Shown: positions 1 through 9,900 of the stretch, one piece after another
Numbering within the stretch: position 1 is the first letter of the stretch
Layout: each line of letters starts with the position of its first letter
Source: Saccoglossus kowalevskii
Taxonomy: Eukaryota > Hemichordata > Enteropneusta > Harrimaniidae
Assembly: GCF_000003605.2 (NCBI RefSeq)
Contig: NW_003155737.1
Coordinates: 106,993-132,529 of the forward strand
Length of the DNA stretch: 25,537 bases
Direction: 5' to 3'
Program-made: the position numbers and the translations under genes
Notes under the pieces: generated by a model
What the model saw: only the letters and a program-made list of their open reading frames with translations
Database searches by the model: none
Told to the model about the DNA's origin: nothing

Positions 1-840
1 GCTAAAACAAGTTTGGTTGTACTGGATAAGGCCAAATATTTCCTTCAAATGCAGTTATCGATTCTTTGGTTGTCGTCACAAGTTTTGATATTGATTCGAT
101 ACTTCCCTGACATCAAATTATTATAAATAAAATAACAGTCGTTGAATAATAAAGAAAAAAAATGGCCACGCCAATGAAACCAGTCACTGATACTTTAAGC
201 TAGAAGCCTACACGTAATTTTTGATATAGTTGGTCATAAATCGCATGACTATGTTCATTGGTTTATTATGTAAAATCATGGTCCTATTGTCCCATGGTAC
301 CATGAAATTGCATTCTTTTGTGAGTTACAGTGATGCATTTTGAGAAACTTGTCCATATATTTGTCAAAAATCGCTATTTTATTACAATTATATTGAACAC
401 AGTGTTAAAATGCACTTTGACACTTTTTAAAATTCATATGTTTTAAATAATTCAGAAAAAACAAAAAGTATCCCATTATTCACAATGTATATTTTTACAG
501 CATATCCACCAGCCTACATATAATAGAATATAATATCTCCGCCACTGGAACCTATGGTAAAAGCGTTATGATACTCACAAAATGGTCACTACCCACTAAA
601 ATACAACCATCAAATTCTAGAAAATTAGGCTGGTGAACCCAACTTTTTTAAAGTAAATATCTTTATATTGCTAGGAGTCCAATTCTTCTCAAGATGGATA
701 AATTCTGGGTATTGGTATACGACGAGTGTATCGAATCCGCATAGAGACTAACTAAGTTCCAAAATGTTTGATCAATTATATTAATATAATAAATAAATTT
801 TGAGTTTGAAAATTATCTGAAAATTATCTGAAAATTATAA

Positions 841-1240
841 ATAATTTCAACCTCCGAAAAATGCCAAGTAAATTTAGAATCAGTGATCACAATCTAAAGA
901 TTGAACTAGGGAGAAGGAACGAATCAAAAATTTTGTTAGATTTTATCCTTAAATGTCCTTCATTTAAAAGTGAAAGGAAAAGATTTATGAAGATTGTCTT
1001 TCTAAAGTCTAATTTACCAGATGATATTTTTTTGAGGTAATGACTATACCTTAAAGATACTATCTATAAATCCCCTGATTAAATGTTGTGAGAATATTGA
1101 AGTTATTATTTTGATATTTCTTTAGTCCTTATTTTTTCAGTTTCACTGTTTGTTTTTATTACATTTGTTTATTTATGTCTTGTTATTATCTTCGCCTTAC
1201 TAAATCCTCTGATGATTTATTTGTGTATTAAAGTTATTAT
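841..1240 (+). mobile_element. Decayed LINE 3' end, sense strand, upstream region
   Basis: A 59-codon frame at 861-1040 reads K-F-R-I-S-D-H-N-L-K-I-E-L-G-R-R, then L-K-C-P-S-F. This is the same RT C-terminal RISxHxLxIExGR..CP motif as the LINE at 8290-8830, with the zinc-knuckle part deleted. AT-rich sequence with ATTAAAG and ATT repeats ends near 1240, like a LINE tail. Confidence 0.6.
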
Positions 1241-1450
1241 TATAATCGACAGGAAAACAACCTCTTAACCATGCAATGGACCGTATAACGCAGACTAAAT
1301 ATAACTACAAACTACGCAATGTCACCAAATGAATGAATAGATTTCAAAAGAAAACTAAAATCGGCTCAGTGTAAAATGAGAACAACTGAGTTTCAGATTA
1401 CCATATGCATCTTTCGGGCTCGTTGTGTTTGTGTCATATGTGTTAAATTA

Positions 1451-1734
1451 AAGCGCGGTAGTCGTCGCGTTGCGCATGTGCGAAGATATATGGGTCTCAT
1501 ATAAACAAAGATGGCGACTTTGACTGTTGCGCAGATCAACGAGTGCGAACTGACACGTTTCCAAGCCTTAATTGGGTAATTTTCGAAGAAGTCACAGGCG
1601 GTAATCAGTGCAAGTCGCGCCCAGGTCAAACCTTATACTTGTGATTTCCATTTTAAGAGCGCATTGGATTGTGGGAAAATCAATGTTTATCAACACGAAT
1701 ATCGAACATGCGCAGCGCGACGACTACCGCGCTT
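1451..1734. mobile_element. 284-bp element with 33-bp terminal inverted repeats
   Basis: The left end 1451-1483 starts AAGCGCGGTAGTCGTCGCG; its complement ends at 1734, and about 31 of 33 positions pair. The element is much more CpG-rich than its surroundings. It contains TGCGCATG words like NRF1 sites in both ends and AAGATGGCG (YY1-like) at about 1508. No clear target duplication, so it may be a MITE or a symmetric regulatory island. A 78-codon minus frame inside resembles no family. Confidence 0.6.
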
Positions 1735-3600
1735 GAATATACATGTACTCCAATACGCTGCTGAAAATGATTTGTACAATAACAGAAATAATTTTGGTTT
1801 TCGCTCTTCCCACTAAAATATATGGTTAAGTGTCAGTCTGCAAATACACACTCCACATAGAAATACATAACGTTCGTTAACTGCTGGCTGAAGTATAAAC
1901 ATGCCGTCTATAAACGCCCGATCCATGCGATATTTTTATGAGCAACAATCTCCCGGTGGCTAAGGGGGTTAAATCTTTTCTTGTTTGCAATGTTTACAAA
2001 ATGCCCGCAACACGATATTCCGATGGGGCCACCGTTACCAACTTGTTGATTGTATGTAACTTATGCCAAGCGCCCCATACTGAGTATTGTATAATAAAAT
2101 ACGTCGTGTCACATATTCTTACAATGAAACCTTATATTACTTATTTCAATTCATTTTCGCCGTGTTATTCCCACCGAACCACACCCGTACTAATATCCGG
2201 CTTACTTGTTGGACTTCCGCATTAAGGATTAAATTCGAGGAATTGATTTCAGTATTTTGGAAAACGCCGCCATCGGTGAGTCATGGAGTCGATTGACTGA
2301 TCGGTGATCGGTGTTTCTTTCAGAAATTTTGCTTCTTTAGTAAAACTTTAAAATGGGTTTTTATAAACCTCAAATGACATTTTATGTTAGAAACATGCAT
2401 TCATGTTGAATTGTATCACAGTAAGGTACTTTCCACGGTAGAGATGGAACTCCTCTGTGATTTTTCACGCAAGCCCACAATTTTGCTTTAAAATGATGAA
2501 ATTGGTCAAAATTCAAAATTGTAACTGTAATCTGTCATCTAACTCAGGCTGTAGTCAGTAGTATATTGCAATTCATTTTATTGCATTCGTCCATGTCCTG
2601 TCGTGGTATGTGGTGACCACGGTCTCCTTGTCACAGCCACCTTATGCGACTGCGTCGGTATGGGTATGTCTACGTATGTACCGGGGAATAATTTTTCTAC
2701 ACAGTCAGTCAGTCAGTCAGTTTTCATCATGTACAATGAGTTGAATAACCATTATTCTAATGTATTACACCCGTACCCTGTTTTAAATGACAGTGCTACG
2801 CTGTATACTAGTGATTTAAAACATGTCGCGCGTGGTATCTGTAAAATGTCACTAGTTGCAACAATCGAACTCGTCATTTTGGTTCCTAAGGGCCGTTGCC
2901 CGAAACGTCTAGTTATGTGGAACAGGATTACTAGCTACGACTTTTTATAAGCGCTGTAGGTTGTAGTAAGTATAGTTATTGAGTAACATTGTGATGTTTT
3001 TGTAGGACGGACAACTCATGATTTAATCAAAGTAAAAAAAATCTACATGTCTAAAGTATTGGCTAAATGTTTAAAATCTCTGACCACTATTTTTTCGGTG
3101 CGCCGACGCCGATAAAGAGGTTTTTATATGTTAATTAATGCTGATCATCGTCAAGTGATATATATTTGTCAACAGCTCTGCTACCCCACACCAACGGAGC
3201 GGTCATGCTGAGTATTTCGAATCAATCCTACACTGTATATATATGTGGTTATAATAATTAGTGACAATCATTTATATTGTTTGAGATTTATTTTCTGCCA
3301 TGTTTTTTTTTTCTGTAAATTTAGTTGTGAACTAGATACAAAAACACCGTTTTTATGATATGACATTGTCTTACGCTATTTCGCTGTTAACGTTTAACTG
3401 ACTGACTGGCGGTTCTGCTCCCAGCGACGATCCATTCTAAATATTGACTTTTAACTTGACCATGAGGTATGTTTCATGGCTTCACCCTTTTCTCCGAACG
3501 CGGGAATTTTTAATCGATGCTTATTTTATTTTTATCCACAGTGATTCACTTTGTCCCGACATCGTGAACTGATACCATATGTATAATCAGGGTCTGGTTT
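1735..3600. other. Upstream non-coding region, no gene supported
   Basis: Open frames here (for example 1938-2225 and 2603-2950) have no domain and no clean splice context. A (CAGT)n run lies at about 2702-2721. The same holds for 1-840, which is AT-rich and featureless. Confidence 0.6.
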
Positions 3601-3708
3601 CAACCGACCAATCAGCGAGCACGTTGGAGATGTCTGCGAATCAGTGATTGGAGGAGGATATGGCGAGTGCTTCCGAGTACAGCAAGTGATATCCCGATCC
3701 TCCGAACG

Positions 3709-3716
3709 TATATAAA
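3709..3716 (+). promoter_or_regulatory. Candidate TATA box of the mucin gene
   Basis: A TATATAAA motif lies 179 bp before the predicted start codon. A CCAAT motif (3608-3612) and its reverse ATTGG (3647-3651) lie 60-100 bp further upstream. This spacing fits a TATA/CCAAT promoter with transcription starting near 3735-3745. If so, the 5' UTR is about 150 nt and may include a 27-codon upstream ORF starting with ATG at 3742. Inferred from motifs only. Confidence 0.5.
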
Positions 3717-3894
3717 CTCCGTGCAAAGTAAATTTCCAGCAATGTGCCGTATCCTGGCGATATCGGACATATTAAACTTTTTCTATTTAGAACAAACGGA
3801 AACGATTAGCTGCAATATTTTATACTGATATATATATATATTATTTCACATTTGTTTAATATATTTCTGCTACAAACGAGGCCATAAGTCTAAA

Positions 3895-3998
3895 ATGATT
3901 CTTAGCCGGGCAAAAATGCGAACGACTTGGCTGCTTGTCATTACGGTAATTTCTGTGACGCTTGCATCAGAACTATTACAATCCCAAGACACCGAAAA
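3895..3998 (+). CDS. Exon 1: signal peptide
   Basis: ATG at 3895 opens a frame with a basic n-region (R5, K7, R9) and an uninterrupted hydrophobic core from W12 to A24, followed by S25-E26: a classical secretory signal. A second in-frame ATG (M8) would give a shorter signal peptide with the same core and may be the real start. The exon ends in phase 2 at a strong GTAAGT donor. This fits a secreted mucin and sits suitably behind the TATA box. Confidence 0.8.
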
Positions 3999-6900
3999 GT
4001 AAGTACATTTCATTTTCTACTATGCATTCACGCATGCGCTTTAAGTTGACTATATATCAGTGTACCACATTCTTCATAAATTCAAGTAAATTCACATTTA
4101 TTCCAAATTTAAACCATTGTCATGATTTAGATAGTAATTTTTGTAAAATTTGTATGTTTTATATATGTGTTTTAGCAGTTAGTGTAATCATTTTAATTCC
4201 TTCTGAGAAATTTTAAGTGTTTCATAAACTAAACTAAACTAACCTAACATATTTGTACATTTCAGTCAACACACGAGGCAAGAAAGGTCGGCTCCGATAC
4301 GTAAGTTTCTCACCGTCGTTAATTTCATTTGTATTAAAATATCACGTGATATAAATATATGTCGTTAAGAATATTAATTTGTGTATTTTATTTTTTTGAA
4401 TTTTCTGCTTTTATTGACCCAACTTTTACATTAATTATTGCTTTTCGCCCTCAGTTCGAATCCCATCCGATGCAGAACATATTCCAGAAGGTGAGTTGTA
4501 CATATATATAATCACCATCATTATTTTTTAGTTCTCGGGGCGTGTATAATTTTTGTTTGTCCTCGCACACAAACTAGAAAAAGTATGTGCGTTGGGACTG
4601 TCCGGTTTAGGGTAAATTTGGTACAAACAGAGTTGTTAACTATCAGTTTCTGACAAGTCTATATTTCAAGGCACACCTTTTATTTATTTATTTATTTATT
4701 TATTTGTTAACACGCAACATCCCCCGGAGGGAATGAAAAGGGTTACAAATGAGATCAAACCTGATCTGCCTCGACCCTCGATTGGACACTTCAGTACCGG
4801 TACTCTATAATATGCTATTATATACAACCCAGGTTTATTGAGTCGGGACTGTGAAGTGAGAAAAACGCGGCGAGGGACACGCATTCACTTTAATGGTGTT
4901 AACGCTCGTGTAAATAATGTTGACCATGACTGAACATTTCTACGAAATATGGAAGGTTGGTCAAAGCTGCAGTTGGCTTAAGTCCTTGACATGCGCGTAC
5001 ACCTTGTATCTGGGTGCTGATACACCGAGCTGCAAAACTAACTCCGTACAAGCCAGAATAATTTCACCCCAAGTATCGTAATGATATAACGGAACTTGAA
5101 GAATTGAATTATACTAATGCCTAGTTTTCGTGCACGCTATGTCTGTGCCGATATTTACAATATTTGAGAGGAATTCTAGATCATCCGGCGTTCCAGGTGT
5201 TATTATTTGCAAAATTATTGTCAGATGTTGTTGGTTTCGAGACAGGACTAACCTGCTCCCGAAGAGTATGACCCACGGCTAAACGAAACAATTACACGTT
5301 GAACGGAGTTAACCCCAAACAAGCATAAGAAAATTATACTTTTCACCTCCAGTTCCTGAAATGTAATCGTTGGTCTACTTCACTTGAATACGGCCACGCT
5401 ATCCAATTACGCTACAATGATTACATAATACGGATAGTGTCTCGATCCGAGTATTTTGAACCCAACACTCCCTGAGAGTTGACACGCTGAACAAATGAAC
5501 CCCATAAAGCTACTCGATTCATCTTTTTTAGTATAATTTTGGGTGAAAAATTGCCAAAACATATTCTTGAGTAGAAGCGCTTCTATATATTACCAACGTT
5601 TGCCAATTGAAGAATTGTTTATCAAAATTGTCTCAAGTGTAGACAAATATGTTTGTAGTATTTTAGTTAATTTTGTATTTCAGATTCTAAAATTATTTTA
5701 GATTAGTTGTCACGGTGTTATTTTATGTTTCTTATATTAGACTTTACTCAAGCATTTATTTTTGTGTACGTTCTAAATAAAACATTCTATTCTATTCTAT
5801 TCTATTCTATTCTATTCTATTCTATTCTATTCTATTCTATTCTATTCTATTCTATTCTATTCTATTCTATTCTAGCCTCATGACAGTACCCCTTCCCGCC
5901 ACATTATACACTCCCTTAGTACTGCCCTCCCCATCTATTACATCAACCCCTTTACAACAATACATGTCTATCATTTGCCAACCGTGTTCACATTGTGAGG
6001 TCACCACCCGAACGTCTCAGTACTTGCTTGTTCATTGACGTGAATAATTTCCCATTTATTGTCGGAAATTTTCCTTCCAAACTAATTAACATTACAAACT
6101 CGGATACACCATGGAGGTATAAACAGATACCTCCCTGTATATACTAACATTTACGTGATTGATGCCAGTGCGTTTTTCCAATAAACTGAGGAATTCACGC
6201 ATTGGGTTTTGAGCAACTTCGACGTTCAGTAACAGTAACATTTCATTGAATCTTTAGAAAAAGAACTTTTCTATCCGTTGTTGGCAATAAATATATATGT
6301 AACAAAAACTAAAAAATAATACATGTACAAATAACAATCAAAAGAAAAATTACGCAATTTCATTTCGTGTTGTGAAAAACGTTTACAAAACGTTCAATGT
6401 TTTTGATCATTTCCATCACTACTGTAAGACCATTTATTTTCACTGGTATTTAATTTCACTATTTAGGTGCTTTTAGCAATTTTATTGGATTTTAGGTTCA
6501 TGAATGTGGCCGGGAAACAATGAGTTCGACTGTTATTTTTTCATGTTCATTAAAAATAATTTAATTTAGCGAATTTTACTTCTCAACAAACATAGCGAAT
6601 TTAAAAACCAGCGAATAATTAATGTTTCACCAGTATTTTCAAGTAGATGTACAAGTTTCTGGAATGAAATGGTGATTTTAGCAAGGAATGCAGTATCTGT
6701 CAGAATTGTTTGTGGTCTAAAATAATATTTAGGACATGAATTATTATTTTCTATTCCTACATGGATTTAAGTCACCGCGTCTACCCATGATGGCCTAAGA
6801 ACTACAATGTAATAAATAGCCAAGACAAATAACATTATTATTAAAAAACCGTTGTTATTTGTTTCACTAGAAAACCGATGTCTACAGAATGCGCCAGAGA

Positions 6901-9900
6901 GACCAAACAACGGACACATCGCATTCCAGATATCATCAGAGACGCAGTAAGTAATGCAAATCATGGAGCTAAAATGCATTTTTTCAGTTGCACGTACGTT
7001 CTCTGTGGTATATGCCCGAAGTATTACTATAATCACAGTCCCTCTATCATGATAAATTCCTTTCTATCATCGTTTCGTTACTTGCTAATCACGCCATCTA
7101 GCGGCCGTTTCGGAAAGCGGAAACAGGAAGCTGGGGGAAGCGCGACGTTTGACTTTGGAGTAATTCTGCTGTACGTTTTTTTTTTCATATTCAGAGAATT
7201 ATATGCCTCGTGTCTTAATGGTTTTGAATGGGAAACTAACCCAAGATATACCGTGTTCACCTGTAACAATAATGACGGTGTCTGGTCGCCAGAGTATACG
7301 TTGCCAAACTGCATTCGTAAGTAGTATTCATTGCTTGAGGAAGAGTTCATGGTGTTAAAATTTGACAGCAGTGTTGATTTTGTATTTAAGATGGCGGGTG
7401 AGCAATATTCCTGCACAGGGAAATCAGTTTGACTAGAAGAATGTCCCTCGAAAACAAAGAGTTAGATCACGTGTTGTGTTTTACCATAGTTACCGTGCTT
7501 TAGCTCAGCTTTACATACTGGTGCGGCAAATAAATAATCCGATGAATCTAATTTTGTCTACAGTCAACATCATCCTAGGCCAATCTGTTTAAATATAGAT
7601 GTTCTGTACCGGATGTTTTTTTATACATTTTTTATGAATAATAAATTTAAATCAAATAATTAAAATATGGATTCATATTTTGAAAAAAATAACAAACAGA
7701 ATTATAAAGTTCATTGACTGTGTCTACATCCCCAACCATAATAATTATAAAAATCTTCTCGTTACTACCTCATTTTTTTCAGAATAGATAACTGTATTTT
7801 TTTTATCTAACCATTTAAATTTTTTCTTTAAATTGTATGTGTTCTTAATAAAGGTTAAGGTTCAATCCGTAATTTCACTTTGGTATCCTTTGTTTACAGC
7901 AATCTGTAGTCCACCTTGTCAGAATGGAGGTATCTGTTCTGCACCAGGCAGCTGTCAGTGTTTATTTGGCTTCTCAGGCAGTCTGTGTCAGGATTCCTCA
8001 CAAGGTGAGTTGATGTCTGCATGGCCTTATATTTAGACACCGTCCTAGTTGTTATCCCCATATGTATGTTTCAAATTTCACTTTTATATATTAAACAAAT
8101 TTTGTGAACTTCCAAGAACATGAAGCTATTGATTGACTATGATTTCTTACTATGTTTCCAGGAGCAGAGCCCAGCTGTGAAGTACTCTCATCACCTCTCA
8201 ATGGTGAAATAAGCTGTGTTCAGGATAATTTTGGGCTGTAAGTCACTTTTATTAAATTCATTCTTTTCTTTTATTCTTATATGTTTATATTATTATGATT
8301 ATTTTATTTCCATTTCTTTAAAGAAATACATGTATACCCCACTAACCTGGGGGAGCAGGTTACGCTGCATATAAAAAAGAAAGTTACAAGCGTGACTTTA
8401 ATCATCTCAATAAAATAAAATAAAATATTATAACTCATCTATTGGAGAACTCGCACTAACAAATTATATCTAATCTGAAAAGCTGTGTATACAAATCTTG
8501 CAAGAATTTGGATGATTTCATGGTTATCCTGAGAAAAAATATATAAGTTTACTGATAGGCGAAAGGAGCTCAAATTGTCGTTCAATTCAATCAAAAAGTG
8601 GTTTTCGAATATGGTTATATGCTGGACAAACTACCAGAAAATGAGTTTCATCTTCAACAGCATCAATACATATTTGGCAGGTTCTATTATCCACTGGAGT
8701 TCCATAATATCTACCGGTCTCAATGTGTAACTTATGATTAGAGCACCGAAGTTTAGTTAAAGCTTGTCTGTGCAGGGGAACACGAACGATATCCAAATAA
8801 TTCTCGTAAAAAATATTTATTTTAAGTTAGCGAAACGTTCGTAACTTATTTCTACAAGCCATGATTCTGCACACTGTTGATTTCTTCAATCTCAAGCAAC
8901 TGCTGCATGTATATGTGTTTTTTTTCCTGCATTTTGGAGCATTATACTGCCCATTATTGTGTGGCAATAGGGTTGGACGGAGATGTTTGCTTTAATAATT
9001 GGAACACATTGTGCAATTCTCTGTTCTTGCTTTGTTATTATGCAACAATTAGCAGCGTGTCATCATTATTCTCTAAATAACATTAGATATATGCATTTAT
9101 GTCAAAACTATTGTAAAAACAAATTGAGAATGTAAGTTTTAATGCAGTCAATCCAAACACATTGATTTCTGCGATTTTATAACAATAGTCTGTGTATATA
9201 TCTGCATATGCAAATCTATTTGTGTCAAATTATATTTTTATTTTTTTTAGGGTGTGTGAGGCTGTGTGTAACGATAATTATCACTTTGAAAATGGTGGTA
9301 GTACTCTTGTGTACACCTGTAACAATGCTGACCATCGCTGGGCACCAAATGAAAACATTCCAGATTGCACATGTAAGCTGAGCTCCTCCAGTTATAGTCA
9401 TCATCTATTTTCATTCATTTTAGATGCCTACTCATAAAAAAAAATGTTGTTCATAAATCACATGGCACTGTTCACTTTTCTATCATGTACAATCATTGTG
9501 CTATAACAGCATTCGGTTTTAGTGTCATAATTTTGAAAAAAAAAACGGCCAAATATTCAAACCCAGATTATTGAAAAAATTCAAACAAAAAGTCACAAGA
9601 TATTTTCTCACTCTATGTCAATACTTTTAAATATTGCATACACTGTTGTATCTCCATAATTTGAACCAATGATAAAATCTAAAATGTAACCATAATTTTT
9701 TTGAAAAGTAACCTGGATACTCCATACCTTTTTCTAAGTCAACTTTCTTATATTTGACAGGGTTATATGTACAATTTACTGAAAAATGAATAAATTCTGC
9801 ATATTTGTTTTTATGAGTAGGCTTCTTTTTTAAGTTGCACTGATGGTTATTAAGTTTCTTACACCTTTTTATTCCAGCTGACTTTGGCAGTGAAGTGTGC

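Larger units (their letters stand above)
4491..6870 (+). other. Intron 3, 2380 bp, repeat-bearing
   Basis: The longest intron in the window. It holds a (TTTA)n run (about 4679-4704), an (ATTCT)n array with an AATAAA-bearing lead-in (about 5690-5874), and a TA-flanked MITE-like element (about 6420-6635). No coding exon is convincing in it, but an extra alternatively used micro-exon cannot be excluded. Confidence 0.6.

Noticed and set aside
1176-1184. Alternative identity of the protein as SCO-spondin, otogelin or zonadhesin
   Set aside because: These share VWD-C8-TIL units but lack the T/P/S repeats alternating with CysD (WxxW) domains. The position given is only a placeholder upstream; the argument concerns the whole gene from 3895.
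1393-1629. 78-codon minus frame in the CpG-rich element, considered as a THAP-like or transposase fragment
   Set aside because: No ordered Cys/His or catalytic residues; it overlaps the inverted-repeat end.
2702-2721. (CAGT)n run as a regulatory array
   Set aside because: Four to five copies of a simple repeat with nothing linked to it.
1938-2950. Open frames upstream of the mucin as a separate gene
   Set aside because: Short, without domains, splice context or compositional signal of coding.
6767-7416. Open frames on the minus strand and a 148-codon plus frame around sushi 1
   Set aside because: The plus frame runs through intron 4 in the wrong phase for exon 4. The minus frames are shadows of exons 4-5 with no domain.
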